Source of the DNA: Castellaniella sp036379515
Lineage (GTDB): Bacteria; Pseudomonadota; Gammaproteobacteria; Burkholderiales; Burkholderiaceae_B
Direction of reading: 5' to 3'
DNA length: 64,000 nt
Assembly: GCF_036379515.1 (NCBI RefSeq)
Contig: NZ_DASVGN010000021.1
Span: 62,001 to 126,000, forward strand
The stretch's first letter is position 1. The number at the start of each line of letters is the position of its first letter. The notes under the pieces are model-generated. The model saw only the letters and a program-made list of their open reading frames with translations. It was not told the DNA's origin and made no database searches. Shown here one piece after another: positions 7,609 to 16,450 of the stretch. The position numbers and the translations under genes are program-made.

Positions 7609-8823
7609 TCACGCAGCGCTCTCGGGCGTCTTCTCACCAAACAGCAACTGCGTGATGAGGGCCTCATCGATGGGTTCGCCGCTCAGGGTGCGCGCCAGGA
7701 TTTCGCTGCCCAGCATTTGCGGCGAAATCACAATGTCGGGGTTCACGCGCCGGATCTTGGCCAGGTGCACGGATGAATTCGCCAATGCGACCAGCTTGGT
7801 GTCCGTCCCCGCCACTTCACGCCCCGCCATCACGATGAAGGCGTTTTCAGAATCATCCAGGCGCAGGGCCAGGACATAGCGTGCCTGCCCCGCACCCGCC
7901 CGACGCAACACATCGGCATCCGACGCATCGCCCACCAGCACGTCTGCATCTGCAGGATAAGGAGTCGTGTCGTCTGTAGGGACGATCACGGTCACTTCGT
8001 GGCCCCGTTGCCGCAACGCGGCATACACGCTTTGCGCCAGGGGGCTCACCCCGGCGATGATGATGTGGTTCTTTCGCATGGCATGTGAGATCCGCGCACG
8101 CATCAGGCGCCGCAGATTTCCTCCGATGAGGGGCCCGGCAATTGCGCCTATGGACGTCGCAAAAACCGTGATCCCCATGATGATGATGGAAGCCGTAAAC
8201 AACCGTGCGGTTGCCGTGTGGGGGGTGATGTCGCCATACCCCACCGTGGACATGGACACGATGGCAAAGTAGAACGCCGTGATCGGGTCTTTGACGGGGG
8301 GCGTGAATTCATCGCCCAAATACATCACCCCGAACACGGCATACACCAGCAGCGAGCCCACGCTGATGACGGCAAACAGGCTGCCAGCGGTCAGGCTGGA
8401 CCGATCAAAGTGGCGCCAGTACGCCACCAGCAGTGCGACCAGCACCACCGTGTAGACAAGCAGGCCCACATGCCCCTGTCCACGCCACAAGGAAAAGGTG
8501 CTGACGATAGCCAGCAACAGCAGGCTCATGGCCCAGGCAAGCCGGGCCCGCATGAAGAGGCCTACAGCCATGACCTGAACGCCGATCCCCAGCATCAGGC
8601 GCGAGATTTCGGGGATGCCGCCGGTTTGGACAAAACTGGCGATGTGCTCGCCATCCAGTGCCCGAAGTGTTTCAAGAATGCCGTGCCCTCGCAGCGTCTG
8701 CAGGGCGGGGTCGAGGAACAAATACCCATCGACCGAGACCAGAATCGCAAAAAGCCAATGCCACGGCAGGGTCGGCAAGAATCGCCATAAACGGGCAAGG
8801 CCACTGGACCACCGAATCCGCAT
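7609..8823 (-). CDS. Kch-like voltage-gated potassium channel with RCK domain
   Basis: A 404-residue inner-membrane protein. The first 170 or so residues form several hydrophobic segments. The pore follows at about residue 190-205 with the potassium selectivity filter in STVGYGDITP, then an inner helix, and from about residue 245 a cytoplasmic RCK/TrkA-N domain (HIIIAGVSPLAQSVYAAL, with VGDASDADVLRRAG). Length and layout match E. coli Kch. It is transcribed divergently from the cation diffusion facilitator, with 79 bases between. An 8-bp inverted repeat (8831-8858) lies just upstream of its start. A Kch-type channel is the best reading; ion specificity is known only from the filter. Confidence 0.88.
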   Translation of the reverse strand: MRIRWSSGLARLWRFLPTLPWHWLFAILVSVDGYLFLDPALQTLRGHGILETLRALDGEHIASFVQTGGIPEISRLMLGIGVQVMAVGLFMRARLAWAMSLLLLAIVSTFSLWRGQGHVGLLVYTVVLVALLVAYWRHFDRSSLTAGSLFAVISVGSLLVYAVFGVMYLGDEFTPPVKDPITAFYFAIVSMSTVGYGDITPHTATARLFTASIIIMGITVFATSIGAIAGPLIGGNLRRLMRARISHAMRKNHIIIAGVSPLAQSVYAALRQRGHEVTVIVPTDDTTPYPADADVLVGDASDADVLRRAGAGQARYVLALRLDDSENAFIVMAGREVAGTDTKLVALANSSVHLAKIRRVNPDIVISPQMLGSEILARTLSGEPIDEALITQLLFGEKTPESAA

Positions 8824-8830
8824 TGCGCTG

Positions 8831-8858
8831 CAAAACCTCTCTCACCGACAAGGTTTTG
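8831..8858. promoter_or_regulatory. 8-bp inverted repeat upstream of the potassium channel gene
   Basis: CAAAACCT-N12-AGGTTTTG is a perfect dyad lying 8 bases upstream of the channel ATG, within the divergent intergenic region. It could be an operator or a leader hairpin; no regulator is identified. Confidence 0.35.
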
Positions 8859-8902
8859 AGTGTACTGCACAGGCGGGTGACCTCAGCCCGTATACTGCGT
8901 GC

Positions 8903-9814
8903 ATGCCCCCTGTCCATTCCCCCGTTCCTCCGGGCTTTCCATCGAGTGACTCCCCCGAGCGTCACGCGGCGGCCCAACGCAGCACCTGGGTCAGCGTCTG
9001 GGTCAACCTGCTGCTGACGGCCGCCCAGATGGTGATCGGCCTGTTCGCGCATTCACAGGCGCTGATCGCAGATGCCATACACTCCTTGTCGGATCTGATC
9101 TCCGACGCGGTGGTGCTGTTTGCCAACAAGCATAGCGGCAAGGCACCCGATGCGGATCACCCTTACGGTCATCTGCGGTTCGAAACCGCCGCCACGCTGG
9201 GCGTAGGAGCGCTGCTCCTGATCGTGGGCCTGGGCATGCTGTGGGGCAGCTTCCGACGTCTGGAAAACCCAAGCCTGATTCCTACCGTGCATCAGATCGC
9301 ACTGTACATGGCGCTGCTGGCATTGGTCGCCAAAGAAGGCCTGTTTCGATACCTGTTATCCGTCGCACGCCGGGTGCGTTCCACCATGCTGGTGGCCAAT
9401 GCCTGGCATGCGCGCTCAGACGCCGCTTCTTCTCTGGTCGTCGCCATCGGCATCGCCAGCAACCTGGCGGGCCTCAGGCTGGCCGACCCGTTGGCCGCCC
9501 TGGTGGTCGGGCTCATGGTCATGCGCATGGGCTGGAAATTTTCCTGGCAGGCCTTCAACGACCTCGTCGACCGCGCAGTGGACAGCGACACGGAACAGGC
9601 CATCCGCGAGCGCATCCTGGGCACTCCAGGGGTTCGGGGCATCCACGACCTGCGCACCCGCAAGATGGGTGACATGGTCTGGGTCGAAGTCGACATCGAA
9701 ATGGATGGCCAGCTCACCATCGAGCAAGGCCACGCCATTGCCGTAGAAGCCCGCACGCGTGTCATGGCCGACCTGCCGGTACTGGATGTCATGACGCACT
9801 TCGACCCGGTGTAG
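8903..9814 (+). CDS. Cation diffusion facilitator (FieF/CzcD-like metal efflux)
   Basis: Exports divalent metal ions (zinc, iron or cobalt in the family) across the inner membrane in exchange for protons. The protein has 303 residues from the ATG at 8903. Metal-site motifs typical of the family are present: HSLSD in the second membrane helix, DHPYGH in the loop, and HARSDAASS in the fifth helix (the HxxxD pair). The cytoplasmic C-terminal ferredoxin-like domain starts near residue 215 (TPGVRGIHDLRTRKMGDM). The preceding sequence is a poor ribosome-binding site. Which metal it moves cannot be read from sequence. Confidence 0.9.
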   Translation: MPPVHSPVPPGFPSSDSPERHAAAQRSTWVSVWVNLLLTAAQMVIGLFAHSQALIADAIHSLSDLISDAVVLFANKHSGKAPDADHPYGHLRFETAATLGVGALLLIVGLGMLWGSFRRLENPSLIPTVHQIALYMALLALVAKEGLFRYLLSVARRVRSTMLVANAWHARSDAASSLVVAIGIASNLAGLRLADPLAALVVGLMVMRMGWKFSWQAFNDLVDRAVDSDTEQAIRERILGTPGVRGIHDLRTRKMGDMVWVEVDIEMDGQLTIEQGHAIAVEARTRVMADLPVLDVMTHFDPV

Positions 9815-9876
9815 TGCCCTGCGCGGCTGGGGCAAGTACCGAACAGGACAGGACACGCCACCAAACAGGCGCGGCC

Positions 9877-11142
9877 TTATCGCCGAGGCTGGAAAACCTC
9901 GGGCGCGAACGTCAGCGTTGCAAAATAATCATCCAGCGTCTGCGCGCGACGAATCAACTCCACCTGGCCGTTCTCGCGCAACAACAGTTCTTTGGGCCAC
10001 AGCCGGCCGTTGTAATTGAAACCCATGGCCTGGCCGTGAGCGCCCGTGTCCTGGATGACCAGCAGATCGCCATCCGCGACCTTGGGCAGACTGCGCTGAA
10101 TGGCGAATTTGTCGTTGTTCTCGCACAGAGACCCGACGACATCCACGACTTCGTCCTGCGTGCCGTGGGTCTTCCCCAGTACGTCGATATGGTGATAGGC
10201 GCCATACATACCGGGGCGCATCAGCGCCGACATGCTGGCGTCCACGCCCACATAGGTGCGATAGATGTCCTTGCGATTGATGGCGGTAGTCACCAGTACC
10301 CCGTGCGGCCCCGTCACGTAGCGCCCGCTTTCCATGTACACCTTGGGCTGGTAACCGTGGAGCTGTGAAAAACGTTGCAGGTGCAGCGCCGTGGCGTCGC
10401 CCAGCTTCTGCACATCAAAGGCTGAATCTTCCGGTCGATACGGAATGCCCAGCCCGCCACCGATATTGATGAATTCGAAGCGGATGGACAGCTCTTGACC
10501 GACCCAGGCGATGAGTTCGAGCAGCATCTCGACCGTCTGGATCATGTAGTCAGCATTGCGTTCGTTCGAAGCCAGCATCGTATGCAGACCAAAGCGCGTC
10601 ACCCCCCGCGTCTGAACCGCCTGGAAAGCCTGCAGAATCTGCGCATGAGACACCCCATATTTGGCGTCTTCGGGGACTCCGATGATGCTGTTGCCAGTCC
10701 GGTTGGGACCGGGGTTATAGCGAAAGCACACCAGGTCGGGCAGCTGCGGCACCTTGTCGATCAGACTGATATCGTCCAGATTGAGGATGCAGCCGCCTTC
10801 GGCCAAGGCGGCCGAGAACTCGTCGGCCGCCGTGTTGTTCGAGGTGAACATGATGTCTTCACCCTGCCCCCCCACCTGACGAGCCAGCACCAGCTCGGCC
10901 ACCGAACTGCAATCGAAGCCAAAACCCATGTCACGCATGATGCGCAAAATGGCTGGATTGGGCAGTGCCTTGACGGCGTAGTACTCGCGAAATCCAGGCA
11001 CGTCGGCAAACGCCTGTTTCAGCAAGGCACCAGTCTGACGAATGCCTGCCTCGTCATAGACGTGAAACGGTGTACCGAAATGAGCCGCCAGATCAGGCAA
11101 CAACGGAAAAAGGCGCTCGCGAAAACCGGCGGACATGGGCAT
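9877..11142 (-). CDS. lysA: Diaminopimelate decarboxylase
   Basis: Converts meso-diaminopimelate to L-lysine using pyridoxal phosphate, the last step of lysine synthesis. The fold-type III layout is clear over 421 residues: the cofactor lysine in YYAVKALPNP (about residue 58), the HTMLASN motif, the glycine loop NIGGGLGIPY, ESGRYVTGPHG, and the C-terminal VIQDTGAHGQAMGFNYNGR. It starts 32 bases after the stop of the aminotransferase gene, so the two form an operon in which the aminotransferase makes the immediate precursor pool. The sequence style (for example NPGPNRTGNSIIGVPEDAKY) resembles decarboxylases that accompany DapL in other phyla more than the usual proteobacterial LysA; this is an impression, not a measured result. 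Confidence 0.9.
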   Translation of the reverse strand: MPMSAGFRERLFPLLPDLAAHFGTPFHVYDEAGIRQTGALLKQAFADVPGFREYYAVKALPNPAILRIMRDMGFGFDCSSVAELVLARQVGGQGEDIMFTSNNTAADEFSAALAEGGCILNLDDISLIDKVPQLPDLVCFRYNPGPNRTGNSIIGVPEDAKYGVSHAQILQAFQAVQTRGVTRFGLHTMLASNERNADYMIQTVEMLLELIAWVGQELSIRFEFINIGGGLGIPYRPEDSAFDVQKLGDATALHLQRFSQLHGYQPKVYMESGRYVTGPHGVLVTTAINRKDIYRTYVGVDASMSALMRPGMYGAYHHIDVLGKTHGTQDEVVDVVGSLCENNDKFAIQRSLPKVADGDLLVIQDTGAHGQAMGFNYNGRLWPKELLLRENGQVELIRRAQTLDDYFATLTFAPEVFQPRR

Positions 11143-11174
11143 GAAAAATCCTCGATGGGCAAAGAATGCAGGAC

Positions 11175-12401
11175 TCAGGCCTGCAGGACATCGGCAATGC
11201 GCTGCATGGCCTTCTGGATGTTCTCGAAGCTGTTGAATGCACTGATGCGAATATGGTGCTCACCGCACCGCCCAAACCCGGCGCCTGGCGTGCATACCAC
11301 GCCCGCCTCGTTCAGGAGGTAATCAAAGAAAGCCCATGAATCTCGATCAGACTGCACCCAGATGTAGGGGGAATTGTCACCCCCTACGCAGGCCAGGCCC
11401 ATGCGCTGGAGGGCCTCGCGGACATACGCGGCATTCCTCAGGTAGTAATCGATGAGCGTGCGCACCTCGCGCTGTCCCTCAGCGCTGTAGACCGCCTCGG
11501 CAGCGCGTTGCACGGGGTATGACACCCCGTTGAACTTCGTCGTGTGGCGACGGGTCCAGAGGTCACGCACCGACACGGGCGCACCCGCAGCGGTATAAGC
11601 CATGCAGCGCTTGGGCACCACCGCGTAGGCGCAGCGCACGCCCGTGAAGCCTGCCGTCTTGGAGAAGCTGCGAAATTCGATGGCGACATCCTGCGCGCCC
11701 GGGATCTCGTAGATGGAATGCACCAGGCTGTCGTCGCGAATGAAGGCCTCGTAGGCGGCGTCAAACAGGATCAGGGCACGGTTTTCTCGGGCGTAGTCTA
11801 CCCACGCCTGAAGCTGCTCACGGCTGAGCGTCGCACCCGTCGGATTATTGGGCGAACACAGATAAATCAGATCGACAGGGCCATCAGGCAACTGCGGCGC
11901 ATAGCCGTTCTCGGGCGTGCAATCCAGATAAGTGAGCCCCGGATAACGTCCGTCCCTGGCCTCGCCAGTACGACCCGCCATCACGTTGGTATCCACGTAA
12001 ACGGGGTAGACGGGATCGGAGATCGCCACGCGAATATCACTGGCAAACAACTCTTGGATATTGCCCACGTCGCATTTGGCGCCGTCGCTCACAAAGATTT
12101 CATCGGGCTGGATGTCGGCACCGCGAGCTGCGAAATCGCCTTTGGCGATGGCCTCACGCAGGAAGGCGTAGCCCTGCTCCGGGCCATAGCCGCGAAACGT
12201 GCGGGCATCGGCCAGTTCATCGACCGCCTTATGAAACGCCGTGATGCACGCATTGGGCAAAGGTTGAGTGACATCGCCAATCCCCAGCCAGACCAGCTCG
12301 CGCTCGGGGTGCGCCGCCTGAAACTCGCGCACGCGCTTGTTGATGTTGGCAAACAGATAGCTGGCCTGCAGCTTGTGATAGTGCTCATTGATCTTGATCA
12401 T
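11175..12401 (-). CDS. dapL: LL-diaminopimelate aminotransferase
   Basis: Makes LL-diaminopimelate directly from tetrahydrodipicolinate and glutamate, bypassing the three-step succinylase route (DapD, DapC, DapE). It is a fold-type I pyridoxal-phosphate enzyme of 408 residues. Visible motifs are GIGDVTQPLP near residue 42, FVSDGAKCDVGNIQELF, SDPVYPVYVDTNV, CSPNNPTGATLS, the cofactor lysine in FRSFSKTAGFTGVR, and the terminal HHIRISAFNS. The start ATG at 12401 gives MIKINEHYHKLQASYLF, the standard beginning of the family. It is the first gene of a pair with lysA. DapL is unusual in Betaproteobacteria, so transfer is likely, though the flanks carry no mobility genes. Confidence 0.92.
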   Translation of the reverse strand: MIKINEHYHKLQASYLFANINKRVREFQAAHPERELVWLGIGDVTQPLPNACITAFHKAVDELADARTFRGYGPEQGYAFLREAIAKGDFAARGADIQPDEIFVSDGAKCDVGNIQELFASDIRVAISDPVYPVYVDTNVMAGRTGEARDGRYPGLTYLDCTPENGYAPQLPDGPVDLIYLCSPNNPTGATLSREQLQAWVDYARENRALILFDAAYEAFIRDDSLVHSIYEIPGAQDVAIEFRSFSKTAGFTGVRCAYAVVPKRCMAYTAAGAPVSVRDLWTRRHTTKFNGVSYPVQRAAEAVYSAEGQREVRTLIDYYLRNAAYVREALQRMGLACVGGDNSPYIWVQSDRDSWAFFDYLLNEAGVVCTPGAGFGRCGEHHIRISAFNSFENIQKAMQRIADVLQA

Positions 12402-12525
12402 GGGAGTACCGAGTCGTCAACGGAGTCATGAAAGTGCCAGGAGCCGACACGCAGCCCCCGCGTCGTCCTTGCGGAACTGCGCAACGATACTGCGATTTTT
12501 GGCTTTGCGTGCAGCCGCCGCACCC

Positions 12526-12957
12526 TCAACCCAAATGAGAGGCGTGTACCGGCGTCGCCACCGTCTCCATATGAGACAAGCCACGCACGATGCCGCACGT
12601 ATCGACGGGCTGTTCAATCCGGCATTGATCGCGTAAGCGCAGCAGCTCGCCTCGCAGGTCGCGGAGCTCGCGCAAGCGCACGTCTACGTGCGCGATGTGT
12701 TCGTCCAGCAGATGGTTGATGGTGCCGCAATCCTGTGCCGGATTGTCCACCATCGCCAACAAGGCACGGATCTCATCGTGGGTCATATCCAGATTGCGGC
12801 AATTGCGAATGAACCGCAGCCTGTCCTGATGTGCCTGACCATACTGGCGATAGTTGCCTTCGGTACGGGCCGGCTCAGGCAGAAGCCCCGCCTTTTCGTA
12901 AAAGCGGATCGTCTCGACGGAACACCGGGCCGCACGGGCCAATTCACCGATTTTCAT
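12526..12957 (-). CDS. cadR: CadR/PbrR-type MerR regulator
   Basis: A 143-residue MerR-family activator with the N-terminal winged helix (MKIGELARAARCSVETIRFY), a dimerisation helix, and the metal-binding cysteines expected of Cd(II)/Pb(II)/Zn(II) sensors: one in NPAQDCGTINHLLDEHIAHV and a C-terminal pair in DQCRIEQPVDTCGIV. The ATG at 12957 (a GTG precedes it) is chosen because MKIGELA is the family start. It is divergent from the P-type ATPase gene, and the operator between them (13020-13050) fits this regulator class. Expected action is to distort the overlong promoter when metal binds and so activate the pump. Confidence 0.9.
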   Translation of the reverse strand: MKIGELARAARCSVETIRFYEKAGLLPEPARTEGNYRQYGQAHQDRLRFIRNCRNLDMTHDEIRALLAMVDNPAQDCGTINHLLDEHIAHVDVRLRELRDLRGELLRLRDQCRIEQPVDTCGIVRGLSHMETVATPVHASHLG

Positions 12958-13019
12958 CACAAACCTCAGAGGGAATGATTGGGTTTCGTCCCACAGTCGT
13001 CCCCACAGTTGATCCGCAG

Positions 13020-13050
13020 TTGACCCTATAGTGACTTCAGGGTGTGTACT
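13020..13050 (+). promoter_or_regulatory. MerR-type operator/promoter of the metal ATPase gene
   Basis: A TTGACC -35 box (13020-13025) is followed by a 21-bp dyad, ACCCTATAGT-G-ACTTCAGGGT (13023-13043), and a weak -10 region around TGTACT (13045-13050), which leaves a 19-bp spacer. Overlong spacers with a central dyad are the hallmark of MerR-family activated promoters, and this sequence closely resembles known CadR/ZntR/PbrR operators. Confidence 0.85.
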
Positions 13051-13080
13051 CCATCATAAGACGCATTCCGGAAACCTGCC

Positions 13081-15030
13081 ATGTCGACCGAAACTCATTC
13101 CGCGTGTTGTACTTCCTGCTGCAGCACAGAGCATGCCCACGGCGAAGTACACGAACACGCCCATGCAGCACCCATGGGCTGGCCCGTACTGGCGCTGTCA
13201 GCTGCGGCCGCTGTCGTGGCCGAAATCGCACACTGGCTGGGCGCCCCCTGGTTCGTGCCGGCCGCACTGGCCATCGCGGCCGTCATGGCTTGCGGCCTGG
13301 GCACCTACCGCGAAGGCTGGGTCGCCATCCGCCACGGGCGGCTCGAAATCAACGCACTCATGAGCATTGCCGTCACCGGCGCGCTGATTCTCGGGCAGTG
13401 GGCCGAGGGCGCCATGGTGATGGTGCTGTACACGCTGGCAGAACGCATCGAAGAACACTCTCTGGACCGTGCACGTCACGCCGTCGAAAGCCTGATGAAG
13501 CTCGCACCCGACCAGGCGCGCGTCCGGCAGGCCGACGGCCAATGGGCTGAAATCGCCGCTGGCGCGGTATCGGTCGGGGCCATCGTGCAGGTCCGCCCCG
13601 GTGAGCGCATCGCACTCGATGGTGTCGTATCGTCCGGCACCTCAACCGTAGACCAATCTCCCATTACCGGAGAAAGCTTGCCGGTAGACAAGGCGCAAGG
13701 CGATCCCGTCTACGCTGGAACCATCAACACGACAGGGACCCTGGATTACCAGGTCTCTTCGGCGGCAAGTCGATCGACCTTGGCTCGCATCATCCAGTCG
13801 ATTGAAACCGCACAGACCTCTCGCGCCCCCACGCAACGACTGGTGGACCAGTTTGCCCGCGTGTACACACCTCTGGTCGTGGCGCTGGCCGTGCTCATCG
13901 CCGTGGTGCCGCCACTCGCCGGATTGGGCGGCTGGCAAGAATGGATCTACAAGGCGCTGGTGCTTCTCGTGATTGCCTGCCCCTGCGCCTTGGTTATCTC
14001 TACGCCTGTCTCCATCGTCAGCGGGCTGGCCGCTGCCGCCCGCCACGGCATTCTCATCAAGGGGGGCATCCACCTCGAGCAAGGCCACAAGCTGCGCTGG
14101 CTGGCACTGGACAAAACCGGAACCATCACGCGCGGCCAACCGACGCTCACAGAGGGCGAACCGTTGGGCACGTTGGATGCCGGCCGCTGCGCGGAGCTTG
14201 CCAACACTCTGGCAGCGACCTCAAGCCACCCGGTCTCGCAAGCCATCGTGCAAGGCCTGGCCTTGCCGCCAGTGACCATTTCTCCCACTCAATTCGAGGC
14301 ACTGGCCGGCCGAGGGGTCCAGGGAGGAATCGAAGGCCAGACATATCTACTAGGCAACCACCGGTTGATTCACGAGCGCGGGCTGTGTTCGCCAGAACTG
14401 GAAGCCAAGCTGGCTCGCCTCGAGGAACAGGGCCGCACCGTCGTTCTGCTATCGGACACTCGGACCGTCCTCGCGCTGTACGCCGTGGCCGATGCCGTCA
14501 AACCGGAGAGCGCCGAAGCAATCCGCGAATTACGCGACCTGGGCGTCCAGGTCGCCATGCTCTCGGGCGACAACCCCCATACGGTGGCCGCAATCGCCGA
14601 ACAAGTCGGCATCACCCGGGCCGAGGGGAACTTGCTGCCAGACGATAAGCTGCAGGCCGTGCGACGCCTGGCTGAAACCGGGGCGACCGTGGGCATGGTG
14701 GGCGACGGCATCAACGACGCTCCAGCACTGGCACGCGCCAATATAGGCTTCGCCATGGGTGCCATGGGAACGGATGCCGCGATAGAAACGGCCGACGTGG
14801 CCCTCATGGACGACGATCTGCGCAAGATCCCGTGGTTCATCCGCCTGTCGCGGGCCACCCGCCGGGTCCTGATTCAGAACATTGCCATCGCGCTAGGGCT
14901 CAAGCTTGCGATCCTGGCCCTGACCCTGGCCGGCCTGGGCACGCTGTGGCTGGCTGTCTTTGCCGACATGGGCGCAAGCCTGCTGGTCGTAGGCAACAGC
15001 CTGCGGCTGTTGCGCCCTTCCCGCAACTGA
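13081..15030 (+). CDS. cadA: Heavy-metal P1B-type ATPase (Cd/Zn/Pb efflux)
   Basis: Pumps divalent soft metals out of the cytoplasm using ATP. The 649-residue protein has no ferredoxin-like metal-binding domain. Its first 30 residues are instead rich in Cys and His (CCTSCC, HAHGEVHEHAHA). The transport site CPC is in LVIACPCALVIS (about residue 300), the TGES loop in PITGESLPVD, the phosphorylated aspartate in DKTGTITRG, the nucleotide-binding histidine-proline in SSHPVSQA, and the hinge in MVGDGINDAPAL. A terminal membrane pair follows. CPC with this layout puts it in the Zn/Cd/Pb group rather than the copper group. It is controlled by the divergent MerR-type gene. Confidence 0.93.
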   Translation: MSTETHSACCTSCCSTEHAHGEVHEHAHAAPMGWPVLALSAAAAVVAEIAHWLGAPWFVPAALAIAAVMACGLGTYREGWVAIRHGRLEINALMSIAVTGALILGQWAEGAMVMVLYTLAERIEEHSLDRARHAVESLMKLAPDQARVRQADGQWAEIAAGAVSVGAIVQVRPGERIALDGVVSSGTSTVDQSPITGESLPVDKAQGDPVYAGTINTTGTLDYQVSSAASRSTLARIIQSIETAQTSRAPTQRLVDQFARVYTPLVVALAVLIAVVPPLAGLGGWQEWIYKALVLLVIACPCALVISTPVSIVSGLAAAARHGILIKGGIHLEQGHKLRWLALDKTGTITRGQPTLTEGEPLGTLDAGRCAELANTLAATSSHPVSQAIVQGLALPPVTISPTQFEALAGRGVQGGIEGQTYLLGNHRLIHERGLCSPELEAKLARLEEQGRTVVLLSDTRTVLALYAVADAVKPESAEAIRELRDLGVQVAMLSGDNPHTVAAIAEQVGITRAEGNLLPDDKLQAVRRLAETGATVGMVGDGINDAPALARANIGFAMGAMGTDAAIETADVALMDDDLRKIPWFIRLSRATRRVLIQNIAIALGLKLAILALTLAGLGTLWLAVFADMGASLLVVGNSLRLLRPSRN

Positions 15031-15031
15031 C

Positions 15032-15265
15032 TTACCAGCGACGGCCGTGATGCCAGCCACGGCCATAACCGCGCCCGCCCCACCAGCCAAAATTCAGATA
15101 GACGGGTGGGCCCACATAGACTGGCGCAGGCGCCGCATAGACGACGCCATCGCTGTCATAGTAGGCCGGTGGCGCAGGCGCATACACGGCACAGCCCGCC
15201 AGAGCGGACACAGCGGCCAGCGACACGATGATCTGGCCGAGACGACGCAGAAGAAATGTTTTCAT
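15032..15265 (-). CDS. Small lipoprotein, Pro/Tyr/Gly-rich
   Basis: A 77-residue predicted lipoprotein. It has a positively charged start, a hydrophobic stretch and the lipobox LAGC (cysteine at residue 25), followed by a Pro/Ala/Tyr-rich tail and a WGGRGYGRGWHHGRRW terminus. The stop abuts the ATPase stop (1 base between), so the genes are convergent. No function is recognised. Short lipoproteins of this composition are common in Burkholderiales. Confidence 0.65.
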   Translation of the reverse strand: MKTFLLRRLGQIIVSLAAVSALAGCAVYAPAPPAYYDSDGVVYAAPAPVYVGPPVYLNFGWWGGRGYGRGWHHGRRW

Positions 15266-15442
15266 GATACGTATTAGAACCTGCTCGCAGGCTCACGTTC
15301 AGATGTTTTTCCGACCGTTACTTTGTCTTCAGAATTCTCCACGCTTGCGCCACATTCGCCGCCTATCGTGATACCCAACGCGACATCGGTATCAGCAGCC
15401 GGTCGTGGCACGGGAAGGGAAGGCCCCACAGCAGAGACGGAC

Positions 15443-16336
15443 ATGACAGGGATATCTTCGGCAAGCATCCAGGCGTTTCGCCAGCGCACCTTCCACTTCG
15501 GCCAGCGCCAGTTCATCATCAAGGGGCTTGCCAACCGGCGATTCTGGAACGACCTCTACCACCACGCGATATCCGCCTCCTGGCCCACCTTCTTCATTAG
15601 TGCAGGCCTTCTGTTCCTGCTGCTCAACCTATGCTTTGGCACCCTCTACTGGGTGGATGGCAGCGCCATCACCAAGCTGACGTCCCACAGTTTCTCCGAC
15701 GCCTTTTTCTTCAGCGTCGAGACGCTGGCCACGGTAGGCTACGGCGAAATGCATCCACAGACCCTCTACGGACACATCGTGTCTGCCGTCGAGATGTTCT
15801 CTGGCATCAGTTCGGTGGCTCTGCTCACGGGCCTGACCTTCGCGCGCTTTTCCAGACCCCGCGCTCGGTTCCTTTTCGCGCAGCACGCCGTCGTGCACCC
15901 GGTCAACGGCGTGCCGACACTGGTCATGCGAGTGGCCAACGAACGCCAGGACGTGATTCTCAAGGCGACAGCCAGGCTCTTCCTGATGCGCATGGATACC
16001 TCAACCGAAGGGGTCAAGGTCTACCGTGCCATCGCGCTCAAGCTGGTGTCTGACATCCATCCCGAGCTATCTCTTGGCTGGAGCGTGATGCATGTCATCG
16101 ACGAACAAAGCCCGCTGCACGACATGAGTTCCGAAGCGCTGACCGCCATCGACTCGTCGCTTATTCTGATCATCGAAGGGGTGGATGAAGCGACGTCACA
16201 GCCCATGCTGGCGCGCCATCGCTGGCAGCCCGAAGAAATCCGCTGGAACCAGCAATATCGCAACATGGTCCACCTCGGGGAGGACGGCGCGGAGATCATC
16301 GACTTCACCGCCTTTCACGATTCCTCACCTCTATAG
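15443..16336 (+). CDS. KirBac-type inward rectifier potassium channel
   Basis: A 297-residue channel when read from the ATG at 15443. An in-frame ATG at 15323 would add 40 residues, and neither has a strong ribosome-binding site. Two membrane helices flank a pore with the filter in VETLATVGYGEMHPQT, preceded by the slide helix WNDLYHHAI. A cytoplasmic immunoglobulin-like domain fills the rest, with landmarks FARFSRPRARFLFAQHAVV, RVANERQDVI, LGWSVMHVIDEQSPL and IEGVDEATSQPMLARHRW. These match KirBac channels rather than RCK channels. Physiological roles in bacteria are poorly known. The window thus holds two unrelated potassium channels 6.6 kb apart. Confidence 0.93.
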   Translation: MTGISSASIQAFRQRTFHFGQRQFIIKGLANRRFWNDLYHHAISASWPTFFISAGLLFLLLNLCFGTLYWVDGSAITKLTSHSFSDAFFFSVETLATVGYGEMHPQTLYGHIVSAVEMFSGISSVALLTGLTFARFSRPRARFLFAQHAVVHPVNGVPTLVMRVANERQDVILKATARLFLMRMDTSTEGVKVYRAIALKLVSDIHPELSLGWSVMHVIDEQSPLHDMSSEALTAIDSSLILIIEGVDEATSQPMLARHRWQPEEIRWNQQYRNMVHLGEDGAEIIDFTAFHDSSPL

Positions 16337-16450
16337 GGCCTGGCAGATTCGGAAGGATTCAAGAGGGGCTGGTAACATCCGTTCAGAAAGAAACTGAAAA
16401 CGACCTGAACTTCTGCAGCACAGTCCAGGCCGCACCGGACTGAACAGCCC

